This document shows, one piece after another, positions 17,867 to 26,382 of a stretch of 45,103 nt of DNA; positions within the stretch are counted from its first letter, which is position 1, and each line of letters starts with the position of its first letter. The notes below the pieces were generated by a model. The model was not told the origin of the DNA. It made no database searches and was given only the letters and a program-made list of their open reading frames with translations. The translations under genes and the position numbers were made by a program. Source of the DNA: Akkermansiaceae bacterium (lineage in GTDB: Bacteria > Verrucomicrobiota > Verrucomicrobiia > Verrucomicrobiales > Akkermansiaceae); NCBI GenBank assembly GCA_025457665.1, contig JALOTY010000024.1:1-45103 (forward strand), given 5' to 3'.

Positions 17867-17874
17867 TGGCTTGA

Positions 17875-18864
17875 TCAAAGCCCCGCCTCGCGGGCGATGT
17901 CTTCGGGAAGGCGGATGCCCATGCGGTGGAGGATTTTCGCGATCTTCTTGATCTGTTGCGACACCAGTTCCTTCAGCGGTCTGCGGTCGTATCCCTCGAT
18001 CGCCTCGGCCAGCGCGCGGGCCTGTCGATAACGATCGAAATACTGATAAATCGCATACCCCACCGCTCCGCTAGAAATCATGATTTCCCGGCAACGTCGA
18101 TGCGCCGCAGCATCGCTTACCGTCTTCGGGAAAAGTTCCACAAACTCCTCGCGCTGAGGATTGCTGGGATGGTGGCAAAAGACCATGAGCAGGTTTTTCC
18201 CGGGACTTTCCCAATCCGGCGAGCGCTGCGGACCCACGCCATCGCCGATGTCATCGAGGATCTGCGCCATTTCCCCAAGGATGCGCCCGATGCGGAAAAG
18301 CCCCTCCGCCTGATCCGGGCGTCCCGCCATCACCGCGCCGAAACGCAGCATGCAGCCGACCTGCTGCGAACTCTTCGCCCCCACGGCCTCCCAATAGCGC
18401 GCTTCCAGATCCGCCGTGGCCTCCCCATGGGCTGCCGAGCGCGCCTCGATTTCCTGGCCCACCGCCGCGTGCAATAGCCATTGGGCATATTCCTCCTGAA
18501 GCTGTGTCAGTATCCCGGCGGGATATCCGCTCTGGGCAATCATGAGCGAGCCGGCCACCAACAGCGTGCAACCCAGATTCACCCGGCGACCCACATCCAT
18601 GCCGAAGTCCGGCTTGGTGGTGTCGCAGTCCATGACATCATCGATGAGAAAGCTTCCCAAAGTCGCCGCATACACCGCCGCTTCGAGGGCCGAGATGTCC
18701 TCCCGCTGGTCCTCGGCCACCAGCATGCGGTAGCTCATGGCCACGAAATCGTTCATGCCCACCGGGTAATTCTCAATGAATTGATCCAACTCGGGAAAGT
18801 GCGCGAGTTGCGGGATCGAGCGGATCCGGGCGAGGATTTCCGGGCTGGCGGTGGGGTCGGACAT
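17875..18864 (-). CDS. class I isoprenyl-diphosphate-synthase-like enzyme, ComQ-like candidate
   Basis: A 329-residue, mostly helical protein with both Asp-rich magnesium/diphosphate motifs of trans-prenyl synthases: DDVMD (residues 75-79, in LIDDVMDCD) and DDIGD (204-208, in LDDIGDGVG). A GQE at 136-138 and a Lys-Ser at 164-165 match the conserved GQ and KT positions of the family. Flanking sequence is divergent from housekeeping farnesyl or octaprenyl synthases, and no other isoprenoid gene is adjacent. A tryptophan-tailed small peptide is encoded just upstream. That layout suggests a ComQ-type enzyme that prenylates the peptide; this is inference. A terpenoid-chain synthase is the alternative. 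A TTG start at 18894 would add ten residues; ATG 18864 is preferred. Confidence 0.75.
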   Translation of the reverse strand: MSDPTASPEILARIRSIPQLAHFPELDQFIENYPVGMNDFVAMSYRMLVAEDQREDISALEAAVYAATLGSFLIDDVMDCDTTKPDFGMDVGRRVNLGCTLLVAGSLMIAQSGYPAGILTQLQEEYAQWLLHAAVGQEIEARSAAHGEATADLEARYWEAVGAKSSQQVGCMLRFGAVMAGRPDQAEGLFRIGRILGEMAQILDDIGDGVGPQRSPDWESPGKNLLMVFCHHPSNPQREEFVELFPKTVSDAAAHRRCREIMISSGAVGYAIYQYFDRYRQARALAEAIEGYDRRPLKELVSQQIKKIAKILHRMGIRLPEDIAREAGL

Positions 18865-18897
18865 CGAGGGAGAAAAGAAACTTGGTGGATTCAAACG

Positions 18898-18933
18898 GAA
18901 CGACCCGGCGGAGGAACTCTCACCGGGTCGTTC
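18898..18933 (-). promoter_or_regulatory. intercistronic hairpin between the small peptide and the isoprenoid-synthase-like gene
   Basis: An 11-base perfect inverted repeat, GAACGACCCGG at 18898-18908 and CCGGGTCGTTC at 18923-18933, with a 14-base loop. Read on the minus strand it lies between the stop of the peptide gene and the start of the enzyme gene. The following bases contain only three T, so it is a poor full terminator. It could attenuate or protect the mRNA so that more peptide than enzyme is made. Confidence 0.6.
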
Positions 18934-18957
18934 AAAAAGAGGATCAAACCCCTGACA

Positions 18958-19113
18958 TCAACCGACTTGCCAGGAATACCAGCTCTTGAAGGGCAGGCTC
19001 TGGACGTTATCGATCAGATTGACGTCGAGCTTCTCGGTCACTTGGCTGGCAAGATCCATGAGGTCACTGACGGGGAGCTGATTGGCGAGGTGGATGAAGT
19101 CGTTGATGTTCAT
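18958..19113 (-). CDS. small peptide with Trp-rich C-terminus, ComX-like pheromone precursor candidate
   Basis: From ATG 19113 this encodes 51 residues, beginning MNINDFIHLANQLPVSDLM and ending LPFKSWYSWQVG. The N-terminal 40 residues are amphipathic and helical. The tail is aromatic, with Trp45 and Trp48. ComX precursors of Bacillus are 53-74 residues and are prenylated on one Trp within the last ten residues; the size, the tail and the neighbouring prenyl-synthase-like gene fit that scheme. An in-frame ATG at 19167 would add MKRASSPFPDADRPNKKL; neither start has a good Shine-Dalgarno. No signal peptide, double-Gly leader or Cys-rich core is seen. Processing and export are unknown; the role is a hypothesis. 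Confidence 0.55.
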   Translation of the reverse strand: MNINDFIHLANQLPVSDLMDLASQVTEKLDVNLIDNVQSLPFKSWYSWQVG

Positions 19114-19186
19114 AAGTTTCTTATTGGGGCGATCGGCATCGGGAAAAGGGCTCGAGGCCCGTTTCATCCCTAGCGATCTCTGGCGG

Positions 19187-19215
19187 AGTTAGAGCCACAG
19201 CCATCGACCCGTCAA
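19187..19215 (-). promoter_or_regulatory. candidate promoter for the small peptide
   Basis: On the minus strand TTGACG (19215-19210) and CTAACT (19192-19187) are separated by exactly 17 bases, in the position expected for a sigma-70 promoter serving the peptide gene. Transcription would start near 19180. The -35 is one base from consensus; the -10 is weaker. If correct, ATG 19167 would have a leader of only about a dozen bases and ATG 19113 about 67. Confidence 0.4.
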
Positions 19216-19277
19216 TCCTCCATCCTCCCCATAAAGGTTACTCGCCGGAAACTCCGGGTCTCCCCCAGACTTTCGCC

Positions 19278-21485
19278 ATGAGATTTCTCCTCGCCGCCCT
19301 GCTCCTTGTCGGCACTGCTTTGGCCAAACCCACGCTTTGGATCATCGGGGATTCCACGGTGCGCAATCAAACTGCCGGGCAGATGGGCTGGGGCGACCCG
19401 CTGGTTGCTGAGTTCGATCCTGCCCGGATCGAGGTCAACAATCTCGCCATCGGTGGTAGAAGCAGTCGGACTTTTCTTACGGAGGGGCGCTGGGATGCGG
19501 TTTTGGCAATGATCGAACCGGGCGACTACGTCCTGATTCAGTTCGGTCACAACGATGGAGGCGATTTGTTCACCGGCGAGCGCCCCAGGGCGAGCTTGCC
19601 GGGCATCGGCGATGAGGTCCGCGAGGGCACAGTGGAAAGCACGGGGAAATCCGAGCAGGTCCGCAGTTTCGGGGCTTACCTGAGCCATTACTGCCGCACC
19701 GCCCGCGAGGCGGGGGCCGAGCCTATCCTCGTTTCCCTCATCCCCCGCAATCAGCGCGATGAAAAGGGCAAGACCCGTCGCAGCGAGGACTCGCATGCCG
19801 AGTGGACCCGCCAGGTGGCCGCTAGGGAAAAGGTGCCATGCATCGACCTCAATCGCATCCTGGCCGATGCTTACGACCGCCTCGGCCCGGAGGGCACGGA
19901 TCCGCTCTTCGCCATGCCGGATCACACCCACACTTCTCCCCGGGGAGCCGAATTTCATGCCCGCATCCTCGCCGGGGAAATCCGCAAGCTCACGAACAGC
20001 AAGCTGGGCCAGCACCTGTTAGACGATGCCTGCTGGCTTCCCCGGATTTTCAGCGATCACATGGTCGTGCAAAGGGACCAGCCTTTCACCGTCTGGGGCC
20101 GCACGCATCCCGGCCATGAAGTGAAGGTCACCCTGGCGGGAAATCAGGCCTCCACCAAGGCTGCCGATGATGGCGGCTGGAGCCTCAGCCTCCCTCCGCT
20201 TCCCGCCGGAGGTCCGCACACCCTGAAGGTCGATGCCGCCTCTTCGCGCGAGTTCAAGGACCTGCTCGTGGGCGAGGTCTGGCTTTGCTCGGGGCAATCG
20301 AACATGGAGTTCACCCTCGCGCCTTCCGATCGGACTTACTATGGTGGCAGTAGCAATTGGCAGGAAGAACTCAAACGCGCCGATCTTCCCGGGATCCGGA
20401 TGTTTTCCGCCACCCGTGCCACCCGCGAGTTCCCGCAGAGGGAGATCGATGGCCATTGGCGCATCGCCACGCCGGAAAACGCCAGGGACTTCTCGGCCGT
20501 GGCTTGGTTTTTCGGTCGTCGCCTCCATGAGCAACTCGGCGTCCCCATCGGTCTCATCGCCAGCTCCTTCGGCGGCAGTTGCGCCGAGGCCTGGATCCGT
20601 GAGGAAGCCCTGGCAGTCACGCCTTCCCTTGCCCCCATGCTCAAGGACTACCATCGCAAGCGCATCCATTTCCGGGATCACCCGGAGACTCTTCTCAAGC
20701 ATGCGGCGGCCATGGATCGGTGGCGCGCTGCGGGGCAGAATGGTCGGCCCCCCGCCCACCCGAATCCGGTGACCGATCAGCACCAATCCACCGTGCTCTG
20801 GAATGCGATGATCGCCCCTCTCGTCCCCTACTCCATTCGTGGAGCCATCTGGTATCAGGGAGAGTCCAACGTCGGCACGCGGCACCTCTATCCGGATCTC
20901 CAGCGGACCTTGATCGAAGACTGGCGAAGCGTTTGGAAGAATCCGGAAATGCCGTTTTATTTCGTGCAATTGGCTGCTTATCAAAAGCCCAAGCCTGAGC
21001 CGGGCGACAGCTCGCTGGCCACCACCCGGGCCGCTCAGGCGACATCACTGAAGCTGCGGAACACCGGCATGGCCGTGACGATCGATATCGGTGAAGCCGC
21101 CGATATCCACCCGCGCAACAAACAGGACGTCGGCCACAGGCTCGCTTTGCTGGCTCTGGCGAGGACCTACGGGCAGAAGATTGTCGATTCCGGCCCGGTT
21201 TTCAAATCCGCGGAAATCGAAGGGGCCGCGATCCGTGTGAGATTCGATTCCATCGCCTCCGGCCTCGTCTCCAAAGGCGGCCCGCTTCGCCAGTTCGCCA
21301 TTGCCGGGAGGGATCGCAAATGGCGCTGGGCGGAGGCACGGATCGATGGCGATTCGGTCATCGTTTCCCACCCCGACCTGCCCCAGCCCGCCTGGGTCCG
21401 CTATGCCTGGGCGGACAACCCGGAAGGCGCGAATCTGTTCAACAGCGAAGGTCTGCCGGCTGCACCTTTCCGGACAGATCCTTAA
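19278..21485 (+). CDS. secreted two-domain carbohydrate esterase: SGNH rhamnogalacturonan acetylesterase plus sialate O-acetylesterase domain
   Basis: A 735-residue exported protein (signal peptide ends near ALA-KP). The first domain (about 18-245) is an SGNH hydrolase of the rhamnogalacturonan-acetylesterase type: nucleophile Ser26 in IGDST, Gly60 in GGRS, Asn92 in GHND, and Asp215/His218 in DHTH. The second domain (about 252-735) is a sialate-O-acetylesterase-like enzyme: an N-terminal beta module (RIFSDHMVVQRDQPFTVWG), Ser341 in CSGQSNME, GAIWYQGESN, and a late Asp/His in DIHPRNK. Two complete deacetylase domains in one chain suggest removal of acetyl groups from pectin, xyloglucan or similar decorated polysaccharide. 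Polymer specificity is not readable here. It diverges from the peptide gene and converges on the FabZ-like gene. Confidence 0.88.
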   Translation: MRFLLAALLLVGTALAKPTLWIIGDSTVRNQTAGQMGWGDPLVAEFDPARIEVNNLAIGGRSSRTFLTEGRWDAVLAMIEPGDYVLIQFGHNDGGDLFTGERPRASLPGIGDEVREGTVESTGKSEQVRSFGAYLSHYCRTAREAGAEPILVSLIPRNQRDEKGKTRRSEDSHAEWTRQVAAREKVPCIDLNRILADAYDRLGPEGTDPLFAMPDHTHTSPRGAEFHARILAGEIRKLTNSKLGQHLLDDACWLPRIFSDHMVVQRDQPFTVWGRTHPGHEVKVTLAGNQASTKAADDGGWSLSLPPLPAGGPHTLKVDAASSREFKDLLVGEVWLCSGQSNMEFTLAPSDRTYYGGSSNWQEELKRADLPGIRMFSATRATREFPQREIDGHWRIATPENARDFSAVAWFFGRRLHEQLGVPIGLIASSFGGSCAEAWIREEALAVTPSLAPMLKDYHRKRIHFRDHPETLLKHAAAMDRWRAAGQNGRPPAHPNPVTDQHQSTVLWNAMIAPLVPYSIRGAIWYQGESNVGTRHLYPDLQRTLIEDWRSVWKNPEMPFYFVQLAAYQKPKPEPGDSSLATTRAAQATSLKLRNTGMAVTIDIGEAADIHPRNKQDVGHRLALLALARTYGQKIVDSGPVFKSAEIEGAAIRVRFDSIASGLVSKGGPLRQFAIAGRDRKWRWAEARIDGDSVIVSHPDLPQPAWVRYAWADNPEGANLFNSEGLPAAPFRTDP

Positions 21486-21511
21486 GGAGGAGGTCCCCAA
21501 CATTGCCCCGC

Positions 21512-21931
21512 TCAGCTTTCCGCGCCTGCCAATTGGATCTTGGCCGTCGCCAGCACGCGTTCCCCGCTCCGGACTTCGCCCGAAATCTGGATCATGGGCC
21601 CCAATCGACCCTCCACCTCCGCCCGGATTTCCAGGGTTTCCCCCGGCACGGCCGCCCCGAGAATTTTCGCCCCGCGGATGCCAGTGAGCAGGAGTCCCGG
21701 AACGGTGGGAATTTCCGGATCGCTCTGCGCTGCCACCCCGCCGAGTTGGGCGATGGCTTCCACGAGAATCACCCCGGGCATGAGGGGGCGTCCGGGGAAA
21801 TGTCCGGCGAGAAACGCCTCGTCTCCGCGGACCCGATAGCGCCCCACCGCCCGTTTGCCGCCATCGAGTTCCGTGAGTTCATCGATGAATCGGAACTCCG
21901 GGCCATGAGGAAGCGCATCGAGGGCGGACAT
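21512..21931 (-). CDS. FabZ-like 3-hydroxyacyl-ACP dehydratase (hotdog fold)
   Basis: A 139-residue hotdog-fold protein. The diagnostic motif LAGHFPGRPLMPGVILVEAIAQ contains the catalytic His44 and Glu58 expected for FabZ. It would dehydrate 3-hydroxyacyl-ACP to the trans-2-enoyl form in fatty-acid or lipid synthesis. The frame is open to 22099, but the upstream part is not protein-like, so ATG 21931 is chosen. It lies back to back with an acyltransferase gene. I leave the symbol empty because secondary FabZ-like proteins of specialised lipid clusters look the same. No lpxA or lpxD gene is adjacent. Confidence 0.85.
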   Translation of the reverse strand: MSALDALPHGPEFRFIDELTELDGGKRAVGRYRVRGDEAFLAGHFPGRPLMPGVILVEAIAQLGGVAAQSDPEIPTVPGLLLTGIRGAKILGAAVPGETLEIRAEVEGRLGPMIQISGEVRSGERVLATAKIQLAGAES

Positions 21932-22049
21932 GCCCCACCCATGCCGATTTCCCCAAAGCTGGCAACATCGACCTTTCCTCATCTTTGCGATGCTTGCGAT
22001 TTCCGTGCTTGGCCCATGGCCCCTGGACCGGGTAATCTTCGACCAGCCC

Positions 22050-22883
22050 ATGCCTTCCGCCGAGCCATCCGCCTTGCCCAGCACCAGCGCGCCCCACACT
22101 GCGGTGCGGTCCTGGTGGTGGTGGCCGCTGGAAACCGCTGCTGCCCTCGGGGCCTTCGCTTACTGGGGCGTCTTTGGCCTGCTTTTCACCCTCGCCGCCC
22201 TTCCCCTGCGGCTCGTCCTGCCCCGGAAAAAGGCCACCCGCCTCGGCCGCACCCTGCTCCATGTCGCCTTCCGGGTGTTTGTCCGCTACCTCCGCGCCAC
22301 CGGTCTCGTTTATGCCGATCTCGACTCCCTGAAAGCCCTGCGGGATTCCAAGACCCCCTGCATCATCGCTCCGAATCACACCTCTCTCTGGGATGCGGTC
22401 TTTGTCATTTCCTGCCTGCCCCAGCCAGTGTGCATCATGAAGGAATCCATCCTGCACAATCCCTTCCTCGGCGGCGGAGCCCGGCTTGCGGGCTACATCC
22501 CGAACGGCTCCTCGGCCGGCGTGATTCGCGATGCCAGCGAGGCGATTTCCCAAGGCGGGCAGCTCCTCCTTTTCCCGGAGGGCACCCGCACCCGCCGCGA
22601 GGCCCGCTGGATCAATCCCCTCAAAGGCGGCTGCGCCCTCATCGCCCGCCACGCCGGAGTGCCCATCCTGCCCGTCTTCATCCGCAGCAACAGCCGTTTC
22701 CTCGAAAAGGGCTGGCCCCTGTGGAAACGCCCGGAATTCCCCATTCGTCTGAGCTTCGAACTCGGCGAGGCGATCCATCCCGCCAACTCGAAATCGGCCA
22801 AGGAACTCACCCGCCAACTCGAGTCCGCGTTTCACGAAAATCTCTCCCGCGCCCACAAGTTCCGGCGTCAGGTGGCCTCGTGA
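22050..22883 (+). CDS. PlsC-family 1-acyl-glycerol-3-phosphate acyltransferase
   Basis: A 277-residue membrane-bound acyltransferase that places an acyl chain on lysophosphatidate or a similar acceptor. After a hydrophobic N-terminal part (WWWWPLETAAALGAFAYWGVFGLLFTLAALPL) come the family motifs: NHTSLWD with His110 and Asp115, and LLFPEGTRTRREARW with Glu177. A third block, GVPILPVFI, is also present. The frame is open from 21930; ATG 22050 is chosen because residues before it are not protein-like, but a start near 21990 is not excluded. It is divergent from the FabZ-like gene with 118 bases between the chosen starts. Lipid acceptor not determined. Confidence 0.88.
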   Translation: MPSAEPSALPSTSAPHTAVRSWWWWPLETAAALGAFAYWGVFGLLFTLAALPLRLVLPRKKATRLGRTLLHVAFRVFVRYLRATGLVYADLDSLKALRDSKTPCIIAPNHTSLWDAVFVISCLPQPVCIMKESILHNPFLGGGARLAGYIPNGSSAGVIRDASEAISQGGQLLLFPEGTRTRREARWINPLKGGCALIARHAGVPILPVFIRSNSRFLEKGWPLWKRPEFPIRLSFELGEAIHPANSKSAKELTRQLESAFHENLSRAHKFRRQVAS

Positions 22884-23039
22884 AATCCCTCTCAGCCCGC
22901 CCCTCGGGACGCGATTTCCCCTCGCTCGCACGCTGACGGCATTTCGGTGCATTCCGCATTCGACAAGCCGCCGCCGCCGCCCCTACCCTCCGCCGCCGCC
23001 CGGGCCGGAGCATCCTTCCACCGGGCTTCTGATACGCCC

Positions 23040-24179
23040 ATGAAAGCCATTCTCGCCCTTGAAGACGGCCGCATGTTCCAAGGCCGCGCCTTCGGCCACC
23101 CCGGCACGACGACCGGGGAAATCTGCTTTAATACATCGATGACCGGTTACCAGGAGGTGATCACGGACCCCTCCTACCGGGGCCAGATCGTCACGATGAC
23201 CTACCCGCAGATCGGCAACTACGGCGTGAATCCCGAGGACGGCGAATCCAGCGCTCCCCAAGTCCGCGGCTTTGTGATCGGCGAGCTTTCCCCCATCGCC
23301 TCGAACTACCGCTCCCGCCAAACCCTGGCCGAGTATTTCAGCGAACACCACTTGCTGGGAATCGAGTGGGTGGACACCCGCGCACTGACCAAGCACCTCC
23401 GCTCCGCCGGCGCCATGCGGGCCTGCCTGACCACAGAGCTTTCGGAAAACGAAGCCCTCGATGCCGCCCGGAACTCCGCGCCCATGGAGGGATCGGATTT
23501 CGTCAAGGAAGTCTCCACCCCTGAAGCCTACCACTGGGACCAGGACAGCCGCCGCTTCACCCTCCCGAACACGGTCACCGGAGTCGAAGGAAACTGGCTC
23601 GAACTCCCGCCGGTCAGACACCGCATCGTGGCCTTCGATTTCGGCATCAAGTTCAACATCCTCCGCCGCCTCCGCCAGGCGGGCTTCGATGTCCAGGTGG
23701 TCAATTCCCGCACCTCCGCCGAAGATGTCCTCGCCCTGAATCCGGACGGCATTTTCCTCTCCAATGGCCCCGGCGACCCTGCCGCGCTGGGATACATCCA
23801 CACCGAAGTCCGCAAGCTGGTCGGGAAAAAACCGATCTTCGGGATCTGCCTCGGCAATCAAATCCTCGGCCACGTTTTCGGCGGCTCGACCTACAAATTG
23901 AAGTTCGGCCATCGCGGCGGAAACCAGCCGGTCAAGGACCTGCGCTCCGGGAAGATTTCGATCACTTCCCAGAACCACGGCTTCGCGGTCGATGCCGACA
24001 AGCTCCCCTCCAATGTCGAGGTCACCCACATCAATCTCAACGACGACACGGTCGAGGGCATCCGCCACAAGGATCACCCGGTCTTCAGCGTCCAATATCA
24101 CCCGGAAGCCGCGCCCGGCCCTCACGACGCCACGTATTTCTTCGATGAATTCGCCGCGCTGATCGATTCGACGAAATAA
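23040..24179 (+). CDS. carA: carbamoyl-phosphate synthase small (glutaminase) subunit
   Basis: A 379-residue protein that hydrolyses glutamine and passes ammonia to CarB for carbamoyl phosphate, which feeds pyrimidine and arginine synthesis. The N-terminal domain (1-150) has [21 protein letters not shown]. The class I amidotransferase domain has the nucleophile Cys270 (FGICLGNQ; His is more common than Asn after LG), His354 and Glu356 (QYHPEA). The frame is open from 22947, but the ATG at 23040 gives the canonical start [10 protein letters not shown]. carB is not in the window. purA follows seven bases after the stop, so the two are probably co-transcribed nucleotide genes. Confidence 0.95.
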   Translation: MKAILALEDGRMFQGRAFGHPGTTTGEICFNTSMTGYQEVITDPSYRGQIVTMTYPQIGNYGVNPEDGESSAPQVRGFVIGELSPIASNYRSRQTLAEYFSEHHLLGIEWVDTRALTKHLRSAGAMRACLTTELSENEALDAARNSAPMEGSDFVKEVSTPEAYHWDQDSRRFTLPNTVTGVEGNWLELPPVRHRIVAFDFGIKFNILRRLRQAGFDVQVVNSRTSAEDVLALNPDGIFLSNGPGDPAALGYIHTEVRKLVGKKPIFGICLGNQILGHVFGGSTYKLKFGHRGGNQPVKDLRSGKISITSQNHGFAVDADKLPSNVEVTHINLNDDTVEGIRHKDHPVFSVQYHPEAAPGPHDATYFFDEFAALIDSTK

Positions 24180-24186
24180 CTTCCAC

Positions 24187-25467
24187 ATGAACACCATCGT
24201 CACCGGTCTCCAATGGGGAGACGAAGGCAAGGGCAAGATCGTCGATTACCTCACGGAATCCGCCGATGTCGTCGTCCGCGGCCAGGGCGGGAACAATGCC
24301 GGACACACCGTCATCGCCCGCGGCACAAAATACATTCTCCACCTCCTCCCCTCCGGCATCCTTTGGGACGGGAAAACGAATGTCATCGGCAACGGCGTCG
24401 TGCTCGACCCCATCGGCCTCGTCGCGGAAATCCAGCGGGTCGAAGCCCAGGGCGTATCGATCACTCCGGAAAAACTCCTGATTTCCGACCGCGCCCACGT
24501 CGTCCTCCCCCTGCACAAGGAACTCGATGCCGCCCGCGAAGCCGCTCTCGGCGATCGCAAGATCGGCACCACGAAACGCGGAATCGGGCCGACCTACGCC
24601 GATAAGATCAATCGCTGCGGTCTCCGCGTGGCCGACCTCCTCAACGAAGCCTTCGCCCGCGAGGCCATCGCCCATCGCACGGCTGAGGCCAATGAGGTCC
24701 TCAAGCGTTTCGACCTGCCGACCTTCGATGCCACCCAGCAGGCCGATGAGATTTTCGCCGCTTTCGCCCGCCTCCGTCCGCACGTGACCAACACCATTCC
24801 GGTGCTGCATGCGGCGTGGAAATCCGGGAAAAACATCCTCTTCGAAGGCGCCCAAGGCACGTTGCTCGATATCGATTTCGGCACCTTCCCCTTCGTCACC
24901 TCCTCGAACACCACCTCCGGCGGCTCCTGCACCGGCTCCGGGCTTCCGCCCACGGCCATCGATGAAGTCATCGGCGTCTGCAAAGCCTACACCACCCGTG
25001 TGGGCGGCGGGCCCTTCCCGACCATGGATGAGGGTCTTTCGGAATACCTCCACAACCTCGGTCGCGAATTCGGTGCCACCACCGGCAGACCTCGCGGCTG
25101 CGGCTGGCTGGATGCCGTCCTGCTCCGCCAAGGCTGCATGGTCAATGGTGCCACCGGGCTGGCCGTGACGAACCTCGATGGTCTCGATCAATATGAAACC
25201 CTGCGGATCTGCACGGCTTATGACATCGATGGCACCCGCCACGAACTGGCCCCTGCCGACCGCCATGCCTGGGACCGCGCGGTGCCGATTTATGAGGAAC
25301 TGCCAGGCTGGCTGAGCGACACGACGTCCTGCACGAATTTCGCCGATCTTCCGGAAAATGCCCGTGCCTACCTCTGCCGACTTTCCGAGCTGTGCGACAC
25401 GCCGATCCAATTCGTGGGCGTGGGGCCGGATCGGGCGCAGACTTTGGTCGCGCCGGGGGCTTCATGA
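24187..25467 (+). CDS. purA: adenylosuccinate synthetase
   Basis: A 426-residue enzyme that joins IMP and aspartate with GTP, the first committed step to AMP. The signature GLQWGDEGKGK carries the catalytic Asp12 and the phosphate loop. GGNNAGHT holds His40. Further family blocks are KRGIGPTYADK, LFEGAQGTLLDIDFGTFPFVTSSNTT and DEVIGVCKAYTTRVGGGPFPT. Full length and canonical throughout. It lies seven bases after carA and 64 bases before uppS, which suggests one operon. No Shine-Dalgarno is seen before the ATG. Confidence 0.97.
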   Translation: MNTIVTGLQWGDEGKGKIVDYLTESADVVVRGQGGNNAGHTVIARGTKYILHLLPSGILWDGKTNVIGNGVVLDPIGLVAEIQRVEAQGVSITPEKLLISDRAHVVLPLHKELDAAREAALGDRKIGTTKRGIGPTYADKINRCGLRVADLLNEAFAREAIAHRTAEANEVLKRFDLPTFDATQQADEIFAAFARLRPHVTNTIPVLHAAWKSGKNILFEGAQGTLLDIDFGTFPFVTSSNTTSGGSCTGSGLPPTAIDEVIGVCKAYTTRVGGGPFPTMDEGLSEYLHNLGREFGATTGRPRGCGWLDAVLLRQGCMVNGATGLAVTNLDGLDQYETLRICTAYDIDGTRHELAPADRHAWDRAVPIYEELPGWLSDTTSCTNFADLPENARAYLCRLSELCDTPIQFVGVGPDRAQTLVAPGAS

Positions 25468-25531
25468 AATTTTCATCGAACCTTCACCTGTCACCCGCTT
25501 GCTCGCCCTTCCCTCCACGGCCGGAACTTCC

Positions 25532-26242
25532 ATGTCAGAGCAGCCATCCACCCCGGAACACATCGCCATCATCATGGATGGCAATGGACGCTGGGCGAAA
25601 GAACGCGGGCTGCCTCGACGCGAAGGCCACCGCGCCGGAGCGGAGTCGGTCAGGGAATGTGTCGATGCCTGCAAACAAATCGGCGTCCGCTTTCTGACGC
25701 TTTACGCCTTTTCCTCGGAAAACTGGAATCGCCCGGCCGCGGAAATCACCGCCCTGATGTCGCTGTTAGAGAAATTCCTCGATCAAAAGGCCGAGGAACT
25801 CATGAAACAGAACGTCCGCCTGCAAGCCATCGGCCAGCTCGATCGCCTGCCCGCGCGGACCCGCGCGAAGCTCGATCAGGCCATGGCGCGCACGGCCGAT
25901 AACACCTCGCTCACCCTCATCCTGGCGCTGTCCTACGGCTCGCGGGAGGAAATCACCGATGCCGCCCGCTCGCTTGTCGCCGATGCCGCGGCGGGCAAGC
26001 TCAAGCCCGAAGAGGTCAGCCCCGAACTCCTCGCCTCGCGTCTCTACACTTCTCCATTTCCCGATCCCGACCTCCTGATCCGCACTTCAGGCGAATTGCG
26101 CGTTTCCAATTTCCTGCTCTGGCAGATCAGCTACTCGGAGATCGTCATCTTCAAGAAATTCTGGCCGGATTTCAAACAGACGGATTTGTTCGAGGCCGTG
26201 GCCGAATACTCGCGCCGTCATCGTCGATTCGGGGCTCTCTAA
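25532..26242 (+). CDS. uppS: undecaprenyl diphosphate synthase (cis-prenyltransferase)
   Basis: A 236-residue enzyme that extends farnesyl diphosphate with isopentenyl units to the C55 lipid carrier for peptidoglycan and O-antigen. The family motif HIAIIMDGNGRWAKERGLPRREGHRAG contains catalytic Asp16. Later blocks are YAFSSENWNRP and the C-terminal PDLLIRTSGELRVSNFLLWQ. The frame is open from 25358, inside purA, but the ATG at 25532 places the catalytic Asp at the usual position. It probably ends the carA-purA-uppS unit. This is a cis-type enzyme, unrelated in fold to the class I synthase-like protein at 17875-18864. Confidence 0.96.
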   Translation: MSEQPSTPEHIAIIMDGNGRWAKERGLPRREGHRAGAESVRECVDACKQIGVRFLTLYAFSSENWNRPAAEITALMSLLEKFLDQKAEELMKQNVRLQAIGQLDRLPARTRAKLDQAMARTADNTSLTLILALSYGSREEITDAARSLVADAAAGKLKPEEVSPELLASRLYTSPFPDPDLLIRTSGELRVSNFLLWQISYSEIVIFKKFWPDFKQTDLFEAVAEYSRRHRRFGAL

Positions 26243-26382
26243 CACCCTAACATGAGCGGCATTCATGGATTTGGGTCCTTCATGGGACTCGAATTCGCCG
26301 GAAATACACGGATTGCCGGAATGCCGGGCTCCCGGCTTGCGCCCGACGAAACTCCGCACCACGGTCCGCCCCGAGGGAACCC

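Noticed and set aside
10697..19167. The NarL-type regulator as the ComA counterpart of the putative prenylated-peptide system
   Set aside because: It is a ComA-like domain type but lies about 7 kb away beside a Ser/Thr kinase; there is no sequence evidence linking it to the peptide locus.
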